Both the position numbers and the translations under genes were made by a program. DNA of 25,812 nt from CAYMCV01 sp964389005 (GTDB taxonomy: Bacteria > Bacillota > Clostridia > Lachnospirales > Lachnospiraceae), in assembly GCA_964389005.1 (NCBI GenBank), contig CAYMCV010000027.1:1-25812 (forward strand), given 5' to 3'. The notes below the pieces were generated by a model. It had not been told where the DNA came from and searched no databases. It saw only the letters and a list, made by a program, of their open reading frames with translations. Positions 14,425-22,351 of this stretch are shown in pieces; position 1 is the first letter of the stretch, and each line of letters opens with the position of its first letter.

Positions 14425-16474
14425 ACTCTGCCAAAAGCATCATTATTTTGTTGGTACGCGCCACGAATTTTGACATTGCCTCCGCTTCAAGCGGTGCGTG
14501 CTGAATCAATGCCAAATCATACAACTGCTCGCAAATTAAGGAAGTGTTTTCGCCTTCGCTGTGCTCAAGAATGTATTGAACCAGTTTGTTGCTTGCATTC
14601 AAGACAAGTGTCTCTCCTTCTCTTCCAAATCCGTCACCACCGAATCCGTTAGATGCGTACATACGCATCATATCCTGCATACGTCTGCTTTCCTCGGATA
14701 ATGTAATCATAGAAGAAATATCCTTGTTCTTCAATTTCTCCAACTTAACGGTCACATTGTCTTTCTTAATTGCTTTTTTGAACAGTTTACCGACGGTCTC
14801 TTCCTGCGCCTTTAATTCCTCCTGCGCCTTAGCACCGGTTTTAGCCTTAAACGTATCCGTTAAGTCGGCATCAATTCTTTGGAATTTGATTCCCTCATTC
14901 TTGGATTCCAACTGTGAAATGAACGGTGTGTCAATATTGTGTGTCAACACAACCGCATCCATCTTGGCTTTGCGGAACATACTGATGTACTGGCTCTGCT
15001 GTTGAACATCTGTAACGTAGTAAATAACTTTTTCTTTCTTCTCTTCTTCAGCCACTTCATCCGCATCGTCTGTACGATTGTCCTCAACAACCTCGGCTTC
15101 CACTTTCTCTCCGTTTTCATCAACCGCGTTTTCTTCCACATCGGTTTTCTTCACTTCGAGGCACTCCGGCAATGTCATATAAACATCATCAATGTTCTTA
15201 AACAAGATGTAATCCGTCATCTTTTCACAGAACTTATCATCTTTTAGACAACCGAACTTGATAAAAGGACTGATATCATCCCAATACTTCTCGTATTCTT
15301 CCTTTTCCGTCTTACACATACCGGAAAGTTTGTCTGCAACCTTCTTCGAAATGTAATCGGAAATCTTCTTAACAAAGCCGTCATTCTGCAATGCGCTTCT
15401 GGAAACATTCAATGGCAAGTCCGGACAATCGATGACTCCTTTCAGCAAAAGCAAAAACTCCGGAATGACTTCCTTAATGTTATCTGCAATAAATACCTGA
15501 TTGTTATACAGTTTAATAGTTCCCTCAATGGACTCATACTCCATGTTAATCTTCGGGAAATAAAGAATTCCTTTTAAATTAAAAGGATAATCCATGTTCA
15601 AATGAATCCAGAATAACGGCTCTTTGTAATCTGAGAATACTTTACGATAAAAAGCAAGATAATCTTCTTTCTCGCACTCACTCGGATTACGCACCCATAA
15701 CGGGTTGGTATCGTTTAACAATTCAGGGCGTTTGCGAATCTTTAATTTCTCATCATCGCCTTCTTTTTCCGGCTTGATTTCTTCAACCACCGTATCGCTC
15801 TCAAGCAGTTCATCCTTCTTGATTGTCTGTGTTTCGTCGCTTCCTTCTTTACTTAAGTAAATCTCGGTCGGCACGAAAGAGCAGTACTTCTTGATGATTT
15901 CTCGTGCACGATATTCGTTGCAGAACTCATAGCAGCCATCGGAAAGGTAAAGTGTAATCTTCGTTCCGACTTCCGCATAATCCCCTTCGGTCATTTCATA
16001 GTCAGTCCCGCCGTCGCACTCCCAATGAACAGCTGTGGCATCTTTCTGATAGGACAATGTATCAATCGTCACTCTGTCGGCAACCATGAATGCAGAATAG
16101 AAACCAAGACCGAAATGTCCGATAATTTGATCTTCGTTGGTTTTGTCCTTATATTTTTCAATAAAGTCCGTTGCTCCCGAAAAAGCAATCTGCGTGATAT
16201 ATTCTTCCACCTCCGAAGCGGTCATTCCCAAACCGTTATCAATGAAACAAAGCGTCTTTGTTTCAGGGTCTACAATCACACGGATCTTTGCCTGATAATC
16301 CGAGGGAAGTTCATACTCACCCATCATATCCAGTTTCTTCAACTTCGTTATGGCATCACAACCGTTGGAAATCAACTCACGCATAAAAATGTCATGATCT
16401 GAATACAACCACTTCTTAATAATCGGGAAAATATTCTCGCTGTTAATCGATAAAGTACCTTTCTTTGCAGACAT
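14423..16474 (-). CDS. htpG: molecular chaperone HtpG (Hsp90)
   Basis: 683 residues, an ATP-dependent cytosolic chaperone. The N-terminal GHKL ATPase has Glu33 in MRELISNGCDAITKLK, FIDNGLGMT (77-85) and GHFGLGFYSAFMVAD (119-133). The middle domain carries the catalytic arginine in LNVSRSALQND (355-365, Arg358). The C-terminal dimerisation domain ends NKIMMLLAE. Residues about 441-482 are an acidic, low-complexity stretch rich in E, D and K that the short bacterial form normally lacks. ATG follows AAAGGAA at a rather long spacing of about 12 bases. A perfect CIRCE operator lies upstream of a near-consensus promoter, so HrcA repression with heat induction is expected. It is probably transcribed alone. 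Confidence 0.96.
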   Translation of the reverse strand: MSAKKGTLSINSENIFPIIKKWLYSDHDIFMRELISNGCDAITKLKKLDMMGEYELPSDYQAKIRVIVDPETKTLCFIDNGLGMTASEVEEYITQIAFSGATDFIEKYKDKTNEDQIIGHFGLGFYSAFMVADRVTIDTLSYQKDATAVHWECDGGTDYEMTEGDYAEVGTKITLYLSDGCYEFCNEYRAREIIKKYCSFVPTEIYLSKEGSDETQTIKKDELLESDTVVEEIKPEKEGDDEKLKIRKRPELLNDTNPLWVRNPSECEKEDYLAFYRKVFSDYKEPLFWIHLNMDYPFNLKGILYFPKINMEYESIEGTIKLYNNQVFIADNIKEVIPEFLLLLKGVIDCPDLPLNVSRSALQNDGFVKKISDYISKKVADKLSGMCKTEKEEYEKYWDDISPFIKFGCLKDDKFCEKMTDYILFKNIDDVYMTLPECLEVKKTDVEENAVDENGEKVEAEVVEDNRTDDADEVAEEEKKEKVIYYVTDVQQQSQYISMFRKAKMDAVVLTHNIDTPFISQLESKNEGIKFQRIDADLTDTFKAKTGAKAQEELKAQEETVGKLFKKAIKKDNVTVKLEKLKNKDISSMITLSEESRRMQDMMRMYASNGFGGDGFGREGETLVLNASNKLVQYILEHSEGENTSLICEQLYDLALIQHAPLEAEAMSKFVARTNKIMMLLAE

Positions 16475-16542
16475 AAATAAATCACGTTCCTTTCTATTCT
16501 AATTTAGTCATGTAATAATGCATACATCTCTGTACAAATGAT

Positions 16543-16571
16543 AGTTTATCTCTAAATCGATAAAAAGTCAA
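16543..16571 (-). promoter_or_regulatory. sigma-A promoter of htpG
   Basis: TTGACT (16571-16566) and TAAACT (16548-16543) on the minus strand are 17 bases apart. The -35 box begins 7 bases after the CIRCE element. The transcript leader would be about 60 bases. Confidence 0.8.
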
Positions 16572-16578
16572 TAAAAAA

Positions 16579-16605
16579 TTAGCACTCATTTAAGATGAGT
16601 GCTAA
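16579..16605 (-). promoter_or_regulatory. CIRCE operator (HrcA binding site), also a terminator-shaped hairpin
   Basis: TTAGCACTC-N9-GAGTGCTAA, an exact match to the CIRCE consensus at all 18 fixed positions. HrcA binds this repeat and represses heat-shock genes in Firmicutes. It lies just upstream of the htpG promoter rather than between promoter and gene. The arms extend to 11 bp around a 5-base loop, and on the minus strand a run of six T follows. It can therefore also end the glyA-foldase transcript, whose stop codon is 4 bases before it. Confidence 0.95.
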
Positions 16606-16609
16606 TAAT

Positions 16610-17665
16610 TCATGATTCGTCGGAAAAGTATGTCTCATAGTTATCAAAAAAATCGGTAGTTATAACATTGGGATCATGAATCATTGTTATCAAGTCCCAT
16701 TCTTTTGTATTGATATTCTTGGTTAATCCGGATAAAAATTGCTCATATTCTGCGGTAAATGCTTCCTTCTTGCGTTCTTTTACAATTTTTATCTTATTGG
16801 CGTCTGTCTCTTCACGATTGAATGTACTGATACAACGAATGATGTGATATCCGTATTCCGTCTCAACAATATCGCTGATTTCGTCAGTCCCTAAGTGGAA
16901 TGCCGCATTCTCATATGCCACATCAACCTCACCTTTTCGAAACGAATACTCACTCTTACTGTCTTCATTGTACTCACGAATCAGCTGCGAAAAATCCGTT
17001 CCTTCCTTGGCAAGTAACAAAACATCTCCGGCACGCCGATATGCTTCCTTCTTTGCTGCCTCTGAATACGGAATCCTATTTCCGTTCTCATCCATACGAT
17101 AGGTCTTAATCAATATGTGTTGTACCGTAATGGTTCTTGCTTCATCGTCACTGATTTCCGGGTTTACATCCTGTATCAGATACTCGTATACTTTATTTGC
17201 CAATGCGTACTCACGATACAAACCGATAATATCTTCTTCGGAAACTTCCATCATCAGAATTTCTGTATCGTTCAAAGAACCATAATATGCCTCGCCGGCC
17301 TCTTGAACCAAAGATTCCTCTGCCTCCGATAGAACCACACCATTGGCCGCCGCCATCAGATTCATCACCTTGACGCGCGCAATTCGCGCCAAAACGGTTT
17401 CTTTGACACTGTCTTCCAAAGTACCCTCTTGCAAGGGTGTATTCCATATTTCTTCTCCGTATACCTTCTCATAACCGTTCTGTATATTGGTCAGATATAC
17501 CATAATCTCCGATTTTTTACAGACAGCGGTATCAATACGGAATATCTCATTCTCGCCAAAACCGGTCGTTAAAACAATCTTGGTCTTATCACATCCGCTC
17601 ATCCCGAAAAGAAACAGGAGTACCAAAGTACAGAGAAGAAACCTCTGATGTATGACTTTTATCAT
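16610..17665 (-). CDS. parvulin-type peptidyl-prolyl isomerase lipoprotein (PrsA/SurA-like)
   Basis: 351 residues. A probable exported foldase that isomerises proline bonds in secreted proteins. The basic start MIKVIHQR is followed by a hydrophobic segment and the lipobox MSGC (Cys25), so it should be anchored to the outer face of the membrane as a lipoprotein. Residues about 80-165 are a helical SurA-like chaperone region. The parvulin domain is about 178-282: ITVQHILIKTYR, DFSQLIREYNEDSKS, and the closing EYGYHIIRCIS. The C-terminal 70 residues are charged and helical. ATG follows TGAGGT. It lies 23 bases after glyA, with no promoter seen between, so it is probably co-transcribed. Clients unknown. 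Confidence 0.88.
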   Translation of the reverse strand: MIKVIHQRFLLCTLVLLFLFGMSGCDKTKIVLTTGFGENEIFRIDTAVCKKSEIMVYLTNIQNGYEKVYGEEIWNTPLQEGTLEDSVKETVLARIARVKVMNLMAAANGVVLSEAEESLVQEAGEAYYGSLNDTEILMMEVSEEDIIGLYREYALANKVYEYLIQDVNPEISDDEARTITVQHILIKTYRMDENGNRIPYSEAAKKEAYRRAGDVLLLAKEGTDFSQLIREYNEDSKSEYSFRKGEVDVAYENAAFHLGTDEISDIVETEYGYHIIRCISTFNREETDANKIKIVKERKKEAFTAEYEQFLSGLTKNINTKEWDLITMIHDPNVITTDFFDNYETYFSDES

Positions 17666-17688
17666 TTTTTACCTCAATGTTCATTACC

Positions 17689-18927
17689 TTACATCAACGG
17701 ATATTTCTGCGTCAATTCATCCACAATTGCGCGTGCGTAAGGAACTTTTTCTTCGCCGCCCTTAATAATAGATGCAATCGCCTCCGCAATGCGATCCATA
17801 TCTTCTTCGTTCATACCGCGACTGGTGATTGCCGGAGTCCCCAAACGAATACCACTGGTTACAAACGGTGACTGCGGATCATTCGGTATTGTGTTCTTGT
17901 TACATGTAATATGTGCCTGATCCAAAAGTTTCTCAATCGCCTTGCCGGTCAACTGATAAGTTGTAAGATCTACCAACATCAAATGGTTATCCGTTCCGCC
18001 GGAAACAATCTTAATGTCACGATTCATCAATCCTTTGCACAAAGCCTGTGCATTCCGGATAATATTCTGCTGATATACTTTAAAGTCGTCGCTTAAAGCC
18101 TCTTCGAAGCATACTGCCTTTGCAGCAATCACATGCATCAACGGACCACCTTGAATTCCCGGGAAGATTGCTTTGTTGAAATTGTATTTCTCCGCAGCTT
18201 CTTTATTCGCGAGAATCATACCGCCTCTCGGTCCGCGTAATGTCTTGTGTGTCGTGGTTGTTACAACATCCGCCCACGGGAATGGACTCGGATGAAGTCC
18301 CGCTGCGACAAGCCCTGCAATGTGAGCCATATCCACCATGAGACATGCTCCAACCTCATCGGCTACTTCTCTGAATTTCTTGAAATCAATGGTTCTTGCA
18401 TAGGCACTCGCGCCTGCAATAATCATTTTGGGTTGACACTCGAGTGCAATTTCACGAAGTTTATCATAATCAATAAAGCCGTTATCGTTTACGCCGTAAG
18501 GAACCACATGAAAATACTTACCGGACATATTGACCGGACTTCCGTGTGTTAAATGTCCGCCATGGTCGAGGTTCATGCCCATGATGGTATCACCCGGTTG
18601 CAGTACCGCAAACTGAACCGCCATATTTGCCTGCGCTCCCGAATGTGGCTGTACATTTGCATAATCACATCCAAATAATTTCTTTGCGCGTTCAATTGCA
18701 AGATTCTCTACAACATCAACGCAGTCACATCCGCCGTAATAACGCTTTGCCGGATATCCCTCCGCATACTTATTGGTCAATACACTTCCCATTGCAGCCA
18801 TCACTGCTTTGCTTACCCAGTTTTCGGAAGCAATCAATTCGATATGACTGTTCTGTCTCTCCTGCTCGTCCACAATTGCTTGTGCAATCTGCGGATCCAC
18901 TTTCTGAATCTCTTCTAATGAATACAT
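17689..18927 (-). CDS. glyA: serine hydroxymethyltransferase
   Basis: 412 residues. A cytosolic PLP enzyme that interconverts serine plus tetrahydrofolate and glycine plus methylene-tetrahydrofolate, supplying one-carbon units for purine, thymidylate and methionine synthesis. Signatures: IELIASENWVS (29-39), NKYAEGYPAKRYYGG (52-66), QPHSGAQANMAV (93-104), and VVTTTTHKTLRGPRGG (221-236) with the PLP lysine Lys228. Length is normal. The start at ATG 18927 (MYSLEEIQKVD) follows AGGAGG with good spacing; an in-frame ATG 33 bases upstream has no such site and gives an atypical hydrophobic head. An extended -10 promoter is upstream; the foldase gene follows. Confidence 0.97.
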   Translation of the reverse strand: MYSLEEIQKVDPQIAQAIVDEQERQNSHIELIASENWVSKAVMAAMGSVLTNKYAEGYPAKRYYGGCDCVDVVENLAIERAKKLFGCDYANVQPHSGAQANMAVQFAVLQPGDTIMGMNLDHGGHLTHGSPVNMSGKYFHVVPYGVNDNGFIDYDKLREIALECQPKMIIAGASAYARTIDFKKFREVADEVGACLMVDMAHIAGLVAAGLHPSPFPWADVVTTTTHKTLRGPRGGMILANKEAAEKYNFNKAIFPGIQGGPLMHVIAAKAVCFEEALSDDFKVYQQNIIRNAQALCKGLMNRDIKIVSGGTDNHLMLVDLTTYQLTGKAIEKLLDQAHITCNKNTIPNDPQSPFVTSGIRLGTPAITSRGMNEEDMDRIAEAIASIIKGGEEKVPYARAIVDELTQKYPLM

Positions 18928-18990
18928 TTTTATCCTCCTAAAAAGCAAAAAATAAACCATGAACCACGGTTCTGAAAATTCGTCTGTTCG

Positions 18991-18999
18991 ATTATATCA
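18991..18999 (-). promoter_or_regulatory. candidate extended -10 promoter of glyA
   Basis: TGATATAAT on the minus strand is a full extended -10 (TGN-TATAAT). No good -35 box stands 17 bases upstream. The leader to the glyA ATG is about 57 bases and holds a small GAACC/GGTTC hairpin but no riboswitch that I recognise. Confidence 0.5.
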
Positions 19000-19050
19000 C
19001 ATAATATTTGACAATAAAAGCACACTTTAAATATTTGTGTTAAAAAGATA

Positions 19051-20103
19051 TCATAAATACGCTCTGTATTGCGAAAAAGCAGACGGCAGGGGATAACGCT
19101 CGGCAACCTCCTGCGAATCTGCAAAAAACATATTGTTCTTAGCATCACTCTTACGATTATCAAGAATATCGTCCAGTTGAATCAGGTATGCCCGCATTCT
19201 CCATTCTTTATGAGTAAAAATATGTTTGGCATCTTCTTTCTTTTCGATTCTGATGGGATGGAATCCCATTTCACGCACATAAACAAGCACATCATCCTCA
19301 TCAAAATGCCCCTGCATGGCCGGCAATTCATACATCCCCGCCAATAATCCGCGCGCCGGTCGCTTCTGTAACAAAACTCCGTTTGCGGTACGCAATATCA
19401 ATAAGGTTCTCTCTTCAATCGTTCGCTCTTTCAATGCCGACTTAAATGGAATTCTGACATAGGATTCTTCATGAAAAGCGCGACATTCAGCAGCAATCGG
19501 GCACAATGCACACTTTGGCATGCCATTCGGGACACAAACCGTTGCTCCCAATTCCATCAATGCCTGGTTGAATTTCCCTGCATCCTGTGGAATGATTCCC
19601 AGCAATTCCTCCTCTATCGCATGCTTGGTCGCATCCTTTCGAATGTCATCTTCACACCCCGTAATTCGAGTGATGACGCGAAGCACATTCCCGTCGACCG
19701 CAGGCACGCGTATCCCATATGCAATGGATGCAATGGCACCTGCCGTATAACTGCCGATTCCGGGAAGTGATAGAAGTTCCTCATAAGAAGTCGGTAACTC
19801 ACCATTGTATGCTTCAACCACAATACATGCCGCACGATTCATATTTCTCACACGACGATAGTAGCCAAGACCTTCCCATACCTTCAACAATTCCTCTTCC
19901 TTCGCTTCGGCAAGTGTTTCCACTGTCGGAAATCTATCTAAAAATCGCAGATAATACCCCTTAACCGCTTCCACACGCGTCTGTTGTAACATAATCTCCG
20001 AAACCCACACGTGATAAGCGGTTGGATTTTCTCTCCACGGCAATATTCTCTTATGGTTATCATACCATTCTGTCAATGGTAGACAAATCCGCTCTATACT
20101 CAT
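19051..20103 (-). CDS. mutY: A/G-specific adenine glycosylase
   Basis: 350 residues. It removes adenine mispaired with 8-oxoguanine in base excision repair. The HhH-GPD domain holds the catalytic Glu36 in VSEIMLQQTRV (34-44), the helix-hairpin-helix LLSLPGIGSYTAGAIASIAY (110-129), and Asp137 in VPAVDGNVLRV. The [4Fe-4S] cluster cysteines are C190, C198, C201 and C207 (CxxCxxxxxC at the end). The C-terminal NUDIX-like domain (about 225-350), with LLQKRPARGLLAGMYELP and HIFTHKEWRM, recognises 8-oxoguanine. Its ATG overlaps the stop of the 5'-nucleotidase gene (ATGA), a sign of translational coupling. The length is typical of MutY. Confidence 0.96.
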   Translation of the reverse strand: MSIERICLPLTEWYDNHKRILPWRENPTAYHVWVSEIMLQQTRVEAVKGYYLRFLDRFPTVETLAEAKEEELLKVWEGLGYYRRVRNMNRAACIVVEAYNGELPTSYEELLSLPGIGSYTAGAIASIAYGIRVPAVDGNVLRVITRITGCEDDIRKDATKHAIEEELLGIIPQDAGKFNQALMELGATVCVPNGMPKCALCPIAAECRAFHEESYVRIPFKSALKERTIEERTLLILRTANGVLLQKRPARGLLAGMYELPAMQGHFDEDDVLVYVREMGFHPIRIEKKEDAKHIFTHKEWRMRAYLIQLDDILDNRKSDAKNNMFFADSQEVAERYPLPSAFSQYRAYL

Positions 20104-21044
20104 GATGTATCTCCGATTTCTACATTTCCGGTTTTCTCGGTTCTCTTGTACGGTACCCTTGCCGCCGGTACAACTTCGGACGCAGGGTCGGTATGTACGG
20201 TCTGATCGTCAAAGAAAATATGTGCTCCGAATGCTTTCAATACGTCTCTCTTACTGACACCGCCAAGGAAAAAGGCTTCGTCGATTCTCACATTCCATGC
20301 CCGAAGTGTACGAACCACTCTTTCATGTGCCGGAGCACTGCGTGCCGTAACAAGTGCTGTTCTGATCGGAACATTGGTTCCTTCCGGAAACTCTCGTTGT
20401 AAATCGGAAATTGTCTTTAATAACTTGGCAAACGGACCGCTCTCCAACGGATTCATCGCATTGTTACGTTCATTTTCCTCAAAGGCTTCCAGTCCCTCAT
20501 CCTTAAATATTTTCTCCGAAGTATCGGAGAAAAGTACCGCATCTCCGTCAAATGCAATACGAATGGTGTCGATTTTACCATTGGCATCATATGTATGAAT
20601 TCCATCACCACAAATAATGCCTGCCGCAATGTTCGAATCAATCGCGCTCTGTACGTCATCTTCATATGCGGAGAGGAACAAATCCGTTCTGAATGCTGAC
20701 AGATATGGTGCAAGAGAGGCTCCACTCGAAAGTACGGCACGACAAATTCCCAATCCGTAATGCTCCAACGAATGGAATATACGAAGTGACGTATCCGGGC
20801 TGTTCCTTGACATAACAATGACTTCAACCCTACCTTGTTGCCCCGGTAAATGATTTAAGTTCAACAATGCCTTAATCAACGCATAACCCGGCCCCGGCTT
20901 CAACAATTCATCCTCATGTTCCAATTGATATCGACAGTATGCCTCAACACCTTCTTCTTCAAAAATCGTATTCTCCACCGACATATCAAATAATGCGCGT
21001 GTCGAAACGCCTACCACCAAACGATTATCTAAGTCATAAGCCAT
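20100..21044 (-). CDS. 5'-nucleotidase, cytosolic cN-I family
   Basis: 314 residues. The sequence matches the 5_nucleotid family (PF06189) that contains animal cytosolic 5'-nucleotidase I, a HAD-like phosphatase acting on nucleoside monophosphates. Characteristic stretches are RLVVGVSTRALFDMS (8-22), VEVIVMSRNSPDTSLRIF (73-90), RIAFDGDAVLFSD (162-174, with the DxD pair) and AHIFFDDQTVH (274-284). ATG 21044 follows AAGGAGG; an in-frame ATG 39 bases upstream lacks such a site. It overlaps mutY by 4 bases and lies 57 bases after the DUF1653 gene. A nucleotidase beside mutY suggests nucleotide housekeeping or pool sanitation, but that link is inference; bacterial members are little studied. Confidence 0.85.
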   Translation of the reverse strand: MAYDLDNRLVVGVSTRALFDMSVENTIFEEEGVEAYCRYQLEHEDELLKPGPGYALIKALLNLNHLPGQQGRVEVIVMSRNSPDTSLRIFHSLEHYGLGICRAVLSSGASLAPYLSAFRTDLFLSAYEDDVQSAIDSNIAAGIICGDGIHTYDANGKIDTIRIAFDGDAVLFSDTSEKIFKDEGLEAFEENERNNAMNPLESGPFAKLLKTISDLQREFPEGTNVPIRTALVTARSAPAHERVVRTLRAWNVRIDEAFFLGGVSKRDVLKAFGAHIFFDDQTVHTDPASEVVPAARVPYKRTEKTGNVEIGDTS

Positions 21045-21101
21045 ATGAACCTCCTTTGAATGTGCATCCGTACGATTACACATCCAAAAAATTCACAGAT
21101 G

Positions 21102-21617
21102 TTATTCGCGCAGATGAATTCCTTCGTATTTTTGTAATGTTACAAGGCATTTCTTCAGAGAAAGAAAACGTTCTTCCAATGATCCTTCATTAACCTCATG
21201 ATCCAGAGAAATTGCCATCGCCGTAATCATATCTTCCGTTATATCATTCCGCATGGACAAAAGAATCCCTAACTTGGCATCATACGTCTCGGCATCCAAA
21301 AATGCATAAAATTTCGCTTGCAGCCCGTTCATTGCCGTATCTTGCGTAACGTCGGTCGATGGAACCGGTAGTTCTTGCTGCACTGATTCTGTAACTTTCT
21401 CAAACCGATATTTCTGCTTTGCATCCGGATACTTCTCCAAATCGGTTTCCGAAAGGAACGCCTCAAGTCCTCTGACATAAGTCAGATACGGTTCATAAAG
21501 TGCTCGATAAACCACCACATCTTCCTCTGTATCGGCATCTTTCGCCAGTGTGACGATTTCATATTGATTCCCCTTAAAATGTCTGTAAATTTCTTTGGGA
21601 TATGGGATTGGTCGCAT
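21102..21617 (-). CDS. DUF1653 domain protein
   Basis: 171 residues. The N-terminal 65 residues match DUF1653: PYPKEIYRHFKGNQYEIVTL, EDVVVYRALYEPYLTYVRGL and EAFLSETD. In many bacteria this small domain stands alone; here it has a tail of about 100 residues, helical and charged, with no domain that I recognise. Function is unknown, though the domain often occurs near nucleotide or repair enzymes. ATG 21617 follows AAGGAG with 9 bases spacing; an upstream in-frame ATG at 21659 would lie at or before the predicted transcript start and so is rejected. First gene of the operon with the 5'-nucleotidase and mutY. Confidence 0.85.
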   Translation of the reverse strand: MRPIPYPKEIYRHFKGNQYEIVTLAKDADTEEDVVVYRALYEPYLTYVRGLEAFLSETDLEKYPDAKQKYRFEKVTESVQQELPVPSTDVTQDTAMNGLQAKFYAFLDAETYDAKLGILLSMRNDITEDMITAMAISLDHEVNEGSLEERFLSLKKCLVTLQKYEGIHLRE

Positions 21618-21646
21618 ACTGTTGCTCTCCTTCTTGTTTTGGTAAT

Positions 21647-21675
21647 AGTATAACCCCAAAACCCCAAATTGTCAT
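21647..21675 (-). promoter_or_regulatory. sigma-A promoter of DUF1653 - nucleotidase - mutY operon
   Basis: ATGACA (21675-21670) and TATACT (21652-21647) on the minus strand have a 17-base spacer. The spacer is G-rich (GGGGTTTTGGGG), and CAATTTGGG occurs twice around the -35 box, which could be an operator. Confidence 0.7.
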
Positions 21676-21685
21676 TCCCAAATTG

Positions 21686-22084
21686 TTATCCAATCTCGTA
21701 GTTTGCCACTCCTTGTTGCACCTCGAAAGAGAGCTTGTACAACTGCGTTAACAACGCATCTGTCTGCTCCGGTGTACATTTCTCGAATCGCTTGTGATGA
21801 ATCAGTACCGTATATTCCCAATTGCCTTCCTGCTCATAGACTTTTGTAATTGTAATACCGCAATTTCGATAGCCATTCTTCTCAAGCGTATCTCTGACAT
21901 CTGAAAGCAACTGTGATTCATAGGAATCCGCCGCATTCAGTTGTTCTCGAATCATACTTGCTTCCTTCCCCCAAACGGTTGCTTTCATAGATAAAAAGAA
22001 AATCGCAAACAATCCGAGTGTTATCACCCAAAACAAAATCCCCCCCATCGCCGGTTTCATTTCATGCATTCTCTGCTTCATCAT
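21686..22084 (-). CDS. small membrane-anchored protein of unknown function
   Basis: 132 residues (129 if the third codon pair ATG is used). A basic head (MMKQRMHEMKP) is followed by one transmembrane helix at about 13-34 (GGILFWVITLGLFAIFFLSM). A soluble domain of about 95 residues follows, with a helix (EASMIREQLNAADSYESQLL) and then apparent beta strands (CGITITKVYEQ, WEYTVLIHH). The layout resembles a signal-anchor protein of the pseudopilin or small secretion-component type, but no family is recognised and no such genes are nearby. The ribosome binding site AGGAGG lies 5 bases before the first ATG. The gene lies alone between the lipid-kinase terminator and the next promoter. Confidence 0.65.
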   Translation of the reverse strand: MMKQRMHEMKPAMGGILFWVITLGLFAIFFLSMKATVWGKEASMIREQLNAADSYESQLLSDVRDTLEKNGYRNCGITITKVYEQEGNWEYTVLIHHKRFEKCTPEQTDALLTQLYKLSFEVQQGVANYEIG

Positions 22085-22157
22085 CTCTACCTCCTAAAAG
22101 TAAATTCCATTCATTCTCGACATTCCGGTCGGTTCCTACCCTTGAATCTGCTACCAT
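22062..22157 (-). CDS. possible 31-codon ORF overlapping the start of the small membrane protein
   Basis: ATG 22157 is preceded by GGAG with 5 bases spacing. The frame runs 31 codons (begins MVADSRVGTDR) and ends 22 bases inside the next gene in another frame. The product is polar, with no recognised motif. It might couple translation to the next gene, or be chance. Weak support only. Confidence 0.2.
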   Translation of the reverse strand: MVADSRVGTDRNVENEWNLLLGGRDDEAENA

Positions 22158-22187
22158 TTTAACTCCAACCAAGGGGTATAAATTGTA

Positions 22188-22223
22188 CAATCAAAAAAGG
22201 AGACGCTTGTCTCCTTTTGATTG
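22188..22223 (-). terminator. intrinsic terminator after the lipid kinase gene
   Basis: A stem, AAAAGGAGAC (22195-22204) / GTCTCCTTTT (22209-22218) with a 4-base loop, is extended by CAATC/GATTG. On the minus strand the right arm ends in CTCCTTTTTT. Confidence 0.85.
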
Positions 22224-22291
22224 CCGACCAAACTCGAATTCATTTTCAGTCTGCCAATGATTTGTCATGAATAAATTCGCCAAGTTCCGTA

Positions 22292-22351
22292 TTATTCGGC
22301 CTCGACCGTATACTCCGTCACATTTAGCACGGTCTCTCCGTCAATCTGCAG
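22292..22351 (-). pseudogene. out-of-frame C-terminal tail of the lipid kinase
   Basis: Read from 22351 leftward in the frame one base off the kinase frame, this gives ALQIDGETVLNVTEYTVEAE and a TAA at 22294-22292. That is the expected end of a YegS/DagK protein (DRPTALQIDGE is the usual lead-in). The main frame reads through AGACGACGG just before, where one C added would restore DRPT. Either a real deletion or an assembly error. Confidence 0.7.

Noticed and set aside
21482..21667. 61-codon minus-strand frame over the DUF1653 gene
   Set aside because: It is a shadow in another frame of a gene with a promoter, ribosome binding site and family match.
22018..22260. 80-codon plus-strand frame
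   Set aside because: Antisense to the small membrane protein start and the kinase terminator; no coding features.
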